Positions 22,875-31,730 of a DNA stretch of 31,730 nucleotides are shown here, piece by piece (positions within the stretch are counted from its first letter, which is position 1; each line of letters starts with the position of its first letter). The notes under the pieces are model-generated. The model was not told the origin of the DNA. It saw only the letters and a program-made list of their open reading frames with translations, and ran no database searches. The translations under genes were made by a program, and so were the position numbers. Source of the stretch: Gloeophyllum trabeum ATCC 11539 (lineage: Eukaryota; Basidiomycota; Agaricomycetes; Gloeophyllales; Gloeophyllaceae); NCBI RefSeq assembly GCF_000344685.1, contig NW_006920424.1:431486-463215 (forward strand). The letters are read 5' to 3'.

Positions 22875-25800
22875 ATGGCTCTGTCAGACATCCTCTACGA
22901 CGCCCTCGCAGCGCTCTTCGTGCTCTATGTCCGCATCGTCAAGGCCCTCTTCGAGCTGGCCGTGTCCAAGTCCAAGACCCTGCAGCAGCTCGCGCACGGC
23001 TCCGAGATCCTCCAGGCCAGCCTCGAGCCCGTCGACCTCGACGGCGGCCATCCTCCCCCGGGCCCGCTCACGCGCAGCCTCAACGATCTCGTGCAGATCG
23101 ACGCCCGCGGCCTCGGATTCAGGGCACAGGACATCGTGAGTGATCCCGTGCAATTCCGCGCGCATATACCCACTCGGCCCTCGACAGCCCGCGTACCTCG
23201 ACGTGCTCAAGAACGCAAACGGCGAGGGCATCAATGATCGCAAGTTCTTCGTGAGTGACACGTATACACCCTTCATGGCCAGGCTATAATCCCTTTCGTA
23301 GCTGGAAAAGGTCCTCACGCTGATGGCCCGCGCCCCCGACGACTTTGCGCCCACGAAAAGGCTTCAACAAGCCGTCATCGACCTCCGTAAGGCCCCCCCA
23401 TCTCACGCGCACTCACCGACTGACGCCCTTCTAGTGTACAAAGACCTCCCGCACCCGCCCGGCGGCTACCTCTCCCTCCCGCCCTCCGTCTCCGTCGCCT
23501 CCACCAACGCCCGCGTCTCCTACGCCTTCCGCTCCGCCGACGGCTCCAACTACAACCCGCTCGCGCCGACCCTCGGCATGGCCAACATGCCCTACGCGCG
23601 CTCCGTCCCCTCCGCGAACCTCGTCCCGCGCGCCGCCCTCCCCGACCCCGGCCTCGTCTTCGACACCCTCCTCAAGCGCGAAAAGTTCGAGCCCCACCCG
23701 GGCGGCATCTCCAGCCTCTTCTTCGCCTTTGCGGACTTGATCATACATTGCTTGTTCAACACGGACCCGCGGGACTGGACGAAGAACGCGACGAACAGTT
23801 ATTTGGATCTGAGCGTGCTGTACGGCGCGAGCGAGCAGCAGGTCGACGGCATGCGCAAGAAGGACGGGACGGGCATGATCTGGGAGGACGCCTTCGCGGA
23901 CCCGCGCCTCATGCTCATGCCGCCCGCCGTCGGCGCGCTCCTCGTCATCTTCAACCGCAACCACAACGTGCGTCCCGTCCCCGCACCCCCTTCTCTCGCA
24001 CTTTATTCACGCGCCAGCATCCCACCTAGTATATCTGCCAGAAAATCCAAAGTATCAACGAGAACGGCAACCTCGTGGACCCGCCGCCCCAAGATGCGGA
24101 CGCGAGGCAGGCGCAGGACGACGAGCTCTTCCAGCGCGCGCGCCTCGTCAACAGCGGCTTCTTCATGCAGGTCATCCTCGCCGACTACGTCGGCGCCATC
24201 CTCGGCCTCGTGCGCGACGGGCTCGCGTGGCGGCTCGACCCGCTCGCTGTGAGCTATGCGTTCTCTCGGTGGTCGTGGTATTGATCGTCGTGCTGATGGA
24301 GGATTGTCGTGCAGTACACCCGCCAGCTGGACCACGAGGTCTCCCCGCGCGGCGAGGGCAACGCCGTCTCGATCGAGTTCAACTTGATGTACCGCTGGCA
24401 CGCGACCACCTCCCAGATCGACGAGCAGTGGACCGAGCAGGCGTTCAAGAAGTTCTGGCCGGGCAAGAACTTCCAGGACGTGCGTTTGTCCCGGATTTTA
24501 CTATAACCTCGGTTGCTGATCAGGGTATATGTATGCAGATCACGATCGACGACTTTAAGAACGTCGCGGTCAACCAGCTGCGCGCCGCGGGCGACCCGAA
24601 AAAGTGGCCGATCGGAGAGTACGTCTGGCCTGTTCATTTTGGTACTGGTGATGGTATTGACAGGTTGTTTGTTCGGCAGCCTCCAACGGAATAGCGATGG
24701 CCGCTTCGACGACGCGCAGCTTGCGCAGATCCTGCAGAACGCGACCGAGCACCCCGCGAGCGCGTTCGGCGCGCGCAGGACGCCCGAGGTGCTCCGTATT
24801 ATCGAGATTCTCGGCATGGAGCAGGCCAGGAGCTGGGGCGTGTGCACGGTGAGCGTTGGTGTTGTTTCGAGAAAAGGCGTGCGGCAGCTCATGAAGCGAG
24901 TAGATGAACGAGTTCCGCAAGTTTATGGGGCTGAAACGTGAGTAGGGTGTTTGGACGGGTGTGGGTTGATGGTTATGACCTTTATGCACAGCGTACGCGG
25001 ACTTTAAGGAGTGGAACCCCGACCCGAGCATTGCGGTACGAAGCTGTCCGATCGATGATAAACTCTCCCGTTCGAACTGACGATGTGTCGTAGAGTGCCG
25101 CGGAGGCTCTCTATCATGACATTGACAACCTGGAGCTGCACGTGAGCCATGATACTATTTCTATCCGCGGGCGGTGTTGACCCGAGTATAGGTCGGCCTC
25201 CAAGCTGAGGAGACCAAAAAGCCTATGCCAGGCGCCGGCCTATGTCCTGGATACACCATCTCGAGGGCCATCCTGGGCGATGCGGTCTGCCTGACGCGCG
25301 GTGACCGGTTCATGACCGTTGACTTTACCCGTACGCCCAGCAGGCATTCTCCCTTGCGTTTGCTGGTGTATTGACATGAGGCGAGCAGCTTTCAACTTCA
25401 CGTCCTGGGGCTACCAGGACTGCCAGATCAACCCGAACGACGGCTCGTACGGCGGGATGCTCACGAAGCTGCTCTTCCGGCACCTGCCCGAGTATTACCC
25501 GCGCGACTCAACGTACGCCTACTTCCCGTTTATGGTCCCCAGCGAGATGAAGAAGGCCGTGGAGAAGCTCCCCGGGAATGTTGTGGAGAAGTATTCGTGG
25601 ACGAGGCCGCCGGTACCCCAGGTGGGGATTGCGGGGGTGAATGGCGGCACACCTGGCAATGGAGTGGCCGCTTCGGGATATTACGCCAGGATGAGCAAGC
25701 TCTCGAAATGGATCAATCCGCAGGTTACGGAGGTCAGGCCGCTTGTCGGAATGTGTTCGTGGCTTCGCTGACGTTTCCCTGTAAAGACCGTGGACGAAGC

Positions 25801-27129
25801 GTTATTCGCCAATGAGCAGCTCGAGCAGTGGGGCACTTCGTTCGCGAAGCTGACCCGCAGCCTCATTGAGAGCAAGTCCGTTAACCACATCGGCTCAACG
25901 AAGAAATACGTGGATATCGTAAAGGACGTTATCAACCTGGTCCCTGTCCATTGGATAGCGAATGAAGTGGTACGTCTTTGTCTCTCCGACGCGGATGTGC
26001 ATTCTGATGCGTCTTCCAGTTGGGATTGCCGTTGAAGACGGATGCTAATCCAAGAGGAAGCCTGAGAGAGCATGAGCTTTATCGGAGGCTCGCGAACGTG
26101 TCCAAGTATGCTACATTCTCCTGCTGCTGTTTGCATAAGCTCACACTTGCATCACGTAGCTACGTGTTCCTGGACTTTGACCCTGAAGCAGACTGGGAGT
26201 TACGAGAGACTTCAGCCACGGCTCTCGCCGAGTTCTCGAAGCGGGTGAAGATTCACCTTGACCGGTTGCGAGGCAGAATAGTGAGTTGCGAACTCTTCCA
26301 TATCCACTGCGTTTGCGCATTAACAGTGCCACAGGTCGACGGAGTCATCGATAGGGCCGACCTTCTGTGGGCGGGTCACAATGAACATAACGACGCTTTC
26401 TTGAAGCGCGTGCTGTCATTGGGACCCGGTGTCAACACCGAGGAATTGGCTACGAATCTCACAGCACAGGTCATCAGCACCGCCGCGCTGTATTCGAAGG
26501 CTCTCTCCCTGGTAGTCGACTTCTATCTTGACAGCACCAGTGGTGAAGCGGATGCGAACCTCGTGCAGCTCGCAAAGAACGAGGCTGCAAGTTCGCGTGC
26601 GGAATATGTTCAGCGCATCAACGACGCATTAGGTGAGTGGCTCGTGGTCAGACATCTGGCTCTCCCTGACTGTGACCACAGAGAACCTTGGCCTCAGGAT
26701 CTCTCATGAGCCATTCCATGGGTATGTATCCATGTCCTATGCTCGCCAGACTGTTTTTCTTACACCTGCACCAGGTTGTTGTATACTGCATTCTTCGAGA
26801 AGGTGATTATGCTCTGATTTCTGTATATGTGGCTTACTCACGCACTACATCCGATCCAGACTACAGTACAGGTTCTGCGCTCAATATTCTCTCTACCGGG
26901 ATTGACTCGAGCACCTGGAACTTCGGGACACTTGAACAAGTACAGTGTTCTGCTCTCACCCCCTGGAGTCTCCACTCATGTATATTGTAGATTCACCCAG
27001 ACTGTGGATGATATGAAGGAACAGCTTTATATCGACAGTTCAGGGAAGTCAACACCATGGCCTGCATCACTGGTTGTACAGGTGTGTGTTGTGGTAAAAG
27101 TTCCAAATGCAATGCACTCATTTCTCTAA
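22875..27129 (+). CDS. Psi-factor-type fatty acid dioxygenase, P450 half damaged
   Basis: These two-domain enzymes add O2 to linoleic or oleic acid through an N-terminal heme peroxidase/cyclooxygenase-like domain, and a C-terminal P450 rearranges the hydroperoxide. The oxylipins steer sporulation in fungi. First exons: 22875-23135, 23188-23250, 23302-23386, 23435-23967. The distal His is about 241 (ADLIIHCLFNTD). NATNSYLDLSVLYG follows, and YRWH at about 413-416 gives the radical Tyr and proximal His. The dioxygenase half therefore looks complete. The P450 half runs through the I helix (NLTAQVISTAALYSKAL, about 26450) to INDAL. From about 26640 the K helix and the heme-Cys loop cannot be found: ENLGLRISHEPFHG and REGDYALISVYVA are followed within about 40 nt by VLRSIFSLPGLTRAPG, which normally lies after the Cys. 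The usual end, STPWPASLVV, remains. The enzyme may keep only dioxygenase activity, or the gene may be decaying. Confidence 0.85.
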
Positions 27130-27560
27130 AGTATAATTAATGTAATGCATTATGTTACTGAGTAAAGTATGCAGTGTCCTTCCCAGAGGAAGGTGCACTT
27201 GAATCATAGTACTCAATAGTGTTAATATAAGTGTAATACTTATTGGCATGCCAAATGTAAGGTAACTGTCAATTTTCTACTGGACATGAGTATACATCGG
27301 CAAAACAGGACAAAAATCACAGTGGCAAATTAGGTGTCCTGAGTGCAAATTCATCAAAAGGCCAACAACAGCCAATTGCAACTGAAACTTCAATGCTGTC
27401 CAGAACTGGAAGTCAAATGCCATACTGCTTATTATTGCTATTTTCAGAAAATTTGTCATGTGACCACCATGTGCAATTTGGTGCTTCTCAGATGCGTCTG
27501 AGCATCTTCAAATTTTATCTCAACTGTGGCTGCATTGTTTGGCGTGATTCAACTTGCATC
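27130..27560. other. AT-rich stretch between the dioxygenase and the palindromic element
   Basis: About 430 bp, clearly richer in A and T than the genes to its left. I see no ORF or family match. A small hairpin (GATGCGTCTGAGCATC) lies near 27492-27507. It may be remnant mobile DNA, since it resembles the flanking element in composition. Confidence 0.4.
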
Positions 27561-27637
27561 TAGGAGCTGAAATTCAAGGGTATCTGCTAGTGTACTTGCA
27601 CTGTGGATAAGACTCTCTCTGCTGTTTCTGTGAGCTA
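27561..27637 (+). repeat. Left arm of the palindrome, part 1
   Basis: The outer 77 nt of the left arm, ending in the TA into which the Tc1 element went. It pairs with 30904-30980. Confidence 0.85.
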
Positions 27638-27666
27638 CACTGGGCTCAAAAACTATTTGAAAACTT
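27638..27666 (+). repeat. Left terminal inverted repeat of the Tc1-like element
   Basis: It begins CACTGGGCTCAAAAA and continues TATT and AAAA blocks shared with the right end. It is directly preceded by TA. Confidence 0.8.
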
Positions 27667-27911
27667 TTAAATTGATCAAAAAGCTCTTCATAACCTTGTA
27701 ACCACCTAATAATTTAATGTACTTACACTATGTATATACTGTCCAATAACCCCCCTTGCTAACACCAAACACACCATGTCCACTGGTGGGCTTGTTGGCA
27801 CGCCATCGCAATCATGTGAGCAAGGTTGCTCGATGTGACTGGACATTTACTCAAAGCATATCCCAACAACAACTCACTGTATCACGACTCTACTTTGTCA
27901 ATTGCCTACCC

Positions 27912-28835
27912 ATGACTTATACAAGCCCTTCTACATGTGGTCGTATCATCGGGTCTTGGCACGCTGGTGCAAAACTGTCCAACATTGTGAAAGGCTTTGA
28001 AAGGTCATATTTGACAATTTCCTACATAATCAAGCTGTTTGAGTGAACTGGATCCTGTTACCCAAAGGCCCAAACCAGGCCACCCGAGGGCTCTCAGGAT
28101 GTCTGATTGCCGTTTCACTGTCCTCCAGCTGGATCAAGGGTGCATCAAGCAGCTCCAGGACCAGTACTTCAAACATGTTTGCACCAACACTGTTCAGGCA
28201 GGACTTCGGGAGGAAGGGTTCATCTCAGCAGTGCAGAGGGAGGTCCCCTATCTGACAGAGAGGCATAAGCAGGCACAGCAGGTTTGGGCAGTGGCAGCAA
28301 GGAGTTGGACTTGGGAGAAGTGGCGAAGGGTCATATTCTCTTATGAGTCAAAGATCAGCATGGTTGGCCCGGATGGTAGGGAGATATGTTGGCGGAGGCA
28401 GGGAGATGCTGTACAGGACAGGTATACCCAGAAGACAAGGCAGTTTGGTGGAGGGCAGCTGATGGTTTGGGGATGCATCACATCCAAGGGTGTCAGCAGA
28501 CTTCATTGGATTACGGGAACATTGACAGGCCTCAGCTATGTTCAAATTCTCAACAATCATCTTCTTGGGACCTTACACAATTATAGGATGATGCCTCAAG
28601 ACTACTTCTTCCAGCAAGAGCAAAGCATTGTCCGAAAGTTGCTCGGGTCTGGTTGGTGCAAAGTGGCCTCCATATCCTGCCATGGCCAGCACAATCCCCT
28701 GACCTGAACATCATAGAGCATGTATGGGATTACCCCCCAGCTGGAGACAGGAGGAGTGGTATGGGATTGGAAAGGAGTTTTTGCAGAGGTTGTATGACAA
28801 TTTACCAGACAGGGTGGCAGCAGTAAGACAGACAA
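27912..28835 (+). pseudogene. Decayed Tc1-type transposase
   Basis: The DNA-binding helix-turn-helix part is readable from 27912 (GRIIGSWHAGAKLSNIVKGF), but a TGA follows LFE where the family normally has a residue, and a frameshift moves the next part (RPKPGHPRALRMSD) to another frame. The catalytic domain is recognisable (VPYLTERHKQA, WGCITSKGVSRLHWITGTL). The first catalytic Asp, normally in FSDES, is Tyr (FSYES, about 28338-28352). The second, normally in FQQDN, is Glu and is followed by a broken stretch (FFQQEQ, about 28607). The third, in SPDLNIIEHVWD (about 28695-28730), remains but in a different frame. It cannot be active; mobility would need another copy's enzyme. Confidence 0.88.
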
Positions 28836-28976
28836 AGGGAGGGAATACTGAATACTAATTTTTTGCGAAATTTTGGCCTGTTCTTGGTTGTGTATACTGT
28901 TGACCCTTTAGTTTGGTAGTGGTTGGGACCATTATCCTTTATGAAAAAACTTGCTGTACCCACCTCCTATCCTTTG

Positions 28977-28988
28977 CAGTGGGCTCAA
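28977..28988 (+). repeat. Internal copy resembling the Tc1 end
   Basis: CAGTGGGCTCAA matches 11 of 12 bases of the left end CACTGGGCTCAA, in the same orientation. It may mark the former border of a smaller related element or a rearrangement. Confidence 0.5.
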
Positions 28989-29052
28989 TTTTCCGTTGAT
29001 ATGCACTGACACACAACAATCTCCAAGGACCAAAAGAAATAAACCTAAACCC

Positions 29053-30131
29053 TGTGATATGGGTGAAGGCGGTCCGAGACAACTGAGGGTTATTTTAATA
29101 GTTCAAGGGGGAAAGGAGGAGTAAGACACCGTAGGGTAGTCCGTAGGAAGACCTAGAAAAATAAAACAAAAACCTTGACGCCTGAAACAAACACTAATGG
29201 ACACTCTGGAGTATTTATCTCCAAAAAGTCGCAAACAAAGTTGCAAACCACGGAACCGAGTGTAGGTTCGGGCCCACGGGAGTAGAAAACGCTAAAAAGA
29301 CTTGTTTAATTTTATTTCGCTATGTGAGACTCACCGGAGCTAATTAAATCAATGGTGGAGATAATTCACTTGATGAGTCAGGCCTATTGGCAAAGCTAGG
29401 ATCGGTTATAATTCGCTAAGTTTGACGCTTTCGAACTTCAAGGGTCACTGAGATTGTAACGCTAATTCTCCGCGATGGTGAAGTCGGAACTTGTTTTGCT
29501 GTATGCTACTTTGTACAATTTGTACAACAGGAATGGCTTTGCGACCGTCCGGACATAAATAACAAATAACAGCCACTACCCACAGGATTGCTCAGCACTT
29601 GCCGCCATTATACCATACACCATATGACTCTCTTGCACTCCCACTTGCTTGTCCCAGCCCCTAGAGGTCGCCTCGACGTTCCGCCACCTGCCCTAAGCGG
29701 TCCCATCACTCCGCCCAATGCACTGGTCACGTGCTAATTACCTCCGGCCGCTCGCTTACTGATGGTGGCCTCATGGTGACTCGTATGCGTCCGCACCTTC
29801 GGTATTTTGATGGAAACGAGAGAGGGAGTATGCTGGAGGGTGGGAATGAGGACGACACCCCTCGATGGAAGTGTCCGCGGGCCCCAGAGCTAATTCACCT
29901 AGAAGTCGCATAGATTAAGTCACCCGGAGCTTGCGTTTGCGGAGATAAATCGTGGAATGGGTCCGTGTACGTCTTGGGGATGCTAGGAAGTCTGGAGCTA
30001 AACAGAAAAATTCTTTTAGAGCCCATAGAAGCCTAGAGGTGTGTGAGCGCTGTGTCGAATAAGCTCCGGGGGGCTTGTATGTGCTGAATCCACGTTTTCG
30101 GGGTCAGACGATCCTGAGGCTTATCACCATA
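29053..30131. mobile_element. Possible solo LTR or other insertion inside the Tc1 element
   Basis: This non-coding block of about 1.08 kb starts TGTGATATGGGTGA and ends TCACCATATACA, loosely inverted ends of the TG...CA kind found on LTRs. Composition differs from the AT-rich Tc1 flanks. I found no clean 5-nt target duplication and no internal retroelement genes, so this is weak. Confidence 0.3.
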
Positions 30132-30216
30132 TACAATTTCAGGTAGCCTATAATAGTCTAGAGCATGAGATGGAATTGGATCAAGGTCCATCATTCCCGA
30201 GGTACTGCCACATGAC

Positions 30217-30247
30217 CCAGGCTTTTGAATACTTTTTGAGCCCAGTG
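30217..30247 (-). repeat. Right terminal inverted repeat of the Tc1-like element
   Basis: Read inward on the minus strand it begins CACTGGGCTCAAAAA. It is followed on the plus strand by TA at 30248-30249. Confidence 0.8.
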
Positions 30248-30249
30248 TA

Positions 30250-30393
30250 TGTACTGGTTTCTGGGGAAACTCTTGACTTGTGAATTTTCAGGGTAGCTGG
30301 AATGGGCTGCTGGGCTGAATGAGGACTGGGAGGGGTAGAATGGATATTTGGGCAGGGTATGGGAGGATTTTGACAGTGTGAGGAGATCTGGGT
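30250..30393 (+). repeat. Left arm of the palindrome, part 2
   Basis: The inner 144 nt of the left arm, resuming right after the duplicated TA. It pairs with 30760-30903. Confidence 0.85.
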
Positions 30394-30759
30394 ATTTCAT
30401 GGCATATGTTGTATGTACTGCTATGTTATGGCTCATCATGGGCCTGATGTGTTGGTGTGTTTCCATCTCCAAATCATCTCATAGTATTTTCCTGGTGATC
30501 TATATATAAGTTTCAAAGAATATTACATGATATACTACCTATTTATGTGTGACCTGATGCACGCAAGATAGGTAAAGAGGATAGACTAGCATGAGCTTTC
30601 AGTGGTTTGGATCTCTGATGTCAGGCTCCACAGCATATTGCTTTATACACCACAAATATATATCAACACATTGATCAATTTATGGGATGGCATGATAGAG
30701 CACAAGATTCAGAGGACAGTGCAGAATGTCACCACACCAAGAATGAGACACTGTCCAGC
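30394..30759. other. Loop of the palindromic element
   Basis: 366 nt of AT-rich DNA between the arms. It has no ORF with a recognisable product and no motif I can name. Confidence 0.6.
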
Positions 30760-30980
30760 ACCCAGATCTCCTCTTACTGTCGAAATCCTCCCATATCCTG
30801 CCCAAATATCCATTCTACCCCTCCCAGTCCTCACTCAGCTCAGCAGCCCATTCCAGCTACCCTGAAAATTCACAAGTCAAGAGTTTCTCCGAAAACCAGT
30901 ACATAGCTCATAGAAGCACCAGAGAGAGTCTTATCCACAGTACAAGTAAACTAGCAGGTACCCTTGAATTTCAGCTCCTA
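30760..30980 (-). repeat. Right arm of the palindrome, uninterrupted
   Basis: 221 nt, inverted copy of the split left arm. It carries the unfilled site: on the minus strand it reads GAGCTATGTACTGG exactly where the left arm holds the Tc1 element. Confidence 0.9.
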
Positions 30981-31239
30981 TCCAAAAGTCAGGAAATCTG
31001 AGAGTTCGAGAATCCGGGACGTCCAGGTCAGCCGGACTGTCCAAGCCGTCCATGGTGGCTGATGATGCAGTGGCTACGACATGGGTTCACTCTTCACATC
31101 CGCTGTCATTCCAGTTGGGACTGTGCTCTCTCTTTCTTTCGTCTCTTTTCCTCCCCCCTACTTCTTTCTACCCCATTACCCTTAGGCGATACTTCCACTA
31201 CATGCGACACATCATTGTATATTACTTGCCGCTGTATAT
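30981..31239. other. Flank between the palindromic element and the zinc-finger gene
   Basis: About 260 bp with a pyrimidine-rich stretch (31125-31165, CTCTCTTTCTTTCG and following) typical of fungal promoters. No gene supported. A plus-strand ORF (31052-31276) is probably a shadow. Confidence 0.45.
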
Positions 31240-31730
31240 ATGCATATCTGTACAGACTGTGGACAACCAGCTATAATCAAGCCTGTTAAATCCAAGAAGA
31301 ACGGCAACTACGGAAAATTGTATGCGAAGGTAAGGGGGCTCTACCCTGCTTCCTTGTTGCTGATGCTGATGCTGATACTGATACAATAGTGCGAGAGGAT
31401 GAACATCAACTCGCCAACGGGCCGCTGCAACTATTTCCGGTGGGCTACGGCGTCGGATGTGCAAGGAGCCCCTGTTATGGAAGCTGCTCATGATCCTGCA
31501 CCTATTCCGGTCTACAACCCCCCGTCAGATGACTCTGTCACTTCAGCGGGATCTGGTAGGAGGCGCCGTATACCGAAACAGCTCGGCAACCCCCTAGAGA
31601 ATCATGGGATCCTTGCACCGTCTTACCTTGCGACTCTTCAGGAACTTGCGGACGAGCAAAGCCTGGATTGGGAGGCACCCGTTGTCTATTACCATGGTGA
31701 CCCATCTGAGGAGGAACTCCTCGAGCTTCA
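31240..31730 (+). CDS. GRF-type zinc-finger protein, 5' part, cut by the window edge
   Basis: Exon 1 (31240-31329) encodes MHICTDCGQPAIIKPVKSKK and continues NGNYGKLYAK. A 60-nt intron (31330-31389, GTAAGG to AATAG) follows, and exon 2 opens with CERMN and CNYFRWA. Together C-x2-C, C and CxxFxWA make the GRF zinc finger, which in topoisomerase III, APE2 and NEIL3 binds single-stranded DNA. Here it stands alone at the N-terminus, followed by a low-complexity Pro/Ser region and an acidic segment (SEEELLEL) that runs off the edge. The role is unknown. The start is the first ATG before the first Cys pair, and an upstream exon cannot be excluded. A small GATGCT repeat lies in the intron. Confidence 0.6.

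Larger units (their letters stand above)
27638..30247 (+). mobile_element. Tc1/mariner-like transposon, 2610 nt, inactive
   Basis: The ends are inverted repeats, CACTGGGCTCAAAAA on the left and its complement on the right (reading inward from 30247), with weaker match for about 12 more bases. TA lies at both edges (27636-27637 and 30248-30249), the standard Tc1/mariner target duplication. A decayed transposase sits at 27912-28835. The element is longer than typical (1.3-1.9 kb), because about 1.4 kb of non-coding DNA follows the transposase, part of it perhaps a later insertion. Confidence 0.85.
27561..30980. mobile_element. Palindromic MITE/foldback-like element, 0.8 kb, split by a Tc1 insertion
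   Basis: Two arms of 221 nt each are inverted copies. The left arm is 27561-27637 continued at 30250-30393; the right arm is 30760-30980. The loop between them is 366 nt (30394-30759) and has no coding sequence. Identity between arms is roughly nine in ten by eye. The ends read TAGGAGCTG and CAGCTCCTA, so TA could be the duplicated target and GGAGCTGAAATTC the terminal repeat. That would fit a TA-targeting, transposase-less element. Without the inner transposon the element is about 808 nt. Confidence 0.8.

Noticed and set aside
23431..24401. Minus-strand ORFs opposite the dioxygenase (177 and 132 codons)
   Set aside because: High-GC third positions of the true gene keep the reverse strand open; their Arg/Val/Gly-rich sequence has no fold.
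1..31730. CRISPR array, operon-like defence system or prophage
   Set aside because: The window is intron-rich eukaryotic DNA; no regularly spaced repeats or bacterial-type genes are present.

Overview
The window looks like nuclear DNA of a filamentous basidiomycete, probably a polypore-like mushroom fungus. Genes are dense and split by many short GT-AG introns (about 45-80 nt). The recognisable products are fungal: an F-box protein, a plant-type O-methyltransferase, site-2 protease, ribosomal protein eL38, class II myosin, the SNARE YKT6 and a psi-factor-producing type fatty acid dioxygenase. Species cannot be fixed from the sequence. I reassembled exons by hand. The eL38, YKT6, O-methyltransferase and site-2 protease models each close to a whole number of codons with no internal stop.

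Layout. 1-751: no gene seen. 752-2870 (+): F-box protein with an uncertain 3' end. 2871-4800: about 1.9 kb without a supported gene, holding a run of 14 C. 4801-6847 (+): a 14-exon O-methyltransferase with exons of 12, 14 and 24 nt. 7247-9457 (+): site-2 protease, convergent with eL38 (9670-10102, -), whose first coding exon is only the ATG and is followed by a GC-AG intron. 10558-11383 (-): a broken small membrane-protein gene. 12004-20214 (-): myosin II heavy chain, the largest gene. It is divergent from YKT6 (20547-21349, +) across 332 bp. A decayed second copy of YKT6 follows at 21964-22500. 22875-27129 (+): fatty acid dioxygenase whose C-terminal P450 half has lost the heme-thiolate segment.

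27130-31000 is AT-rich and built of mobile DNA. A palindromic element of about 0.8 kb (two 221-nt arms around a 366-nt loop) carries a 2.6 kb Tc1/mariner-like transposon inside its left arm. The intact right arm shows the pre-insertion sequence, so the TA target site and its duplication can be read directly. A further insertion, possibly a solo LTR, may lie inside the Tc1 element. The window ends inside a GRF-type zinc-finger gene (31240 to edge, +).

Most genes are unrelated housekeeping functions: cytokinesis (myosin II), membrane fusion (YKT6), translation (eL38) and regulated membrane proteolysis (S2P). The O-methyltransferase and the dioxygenase are the metabolic or signalling genes. I see no operon-like or defence-type system. 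The most informative parts are the nested insertion with its internal empty site, the degenerate genes, and the unusual exon structures.
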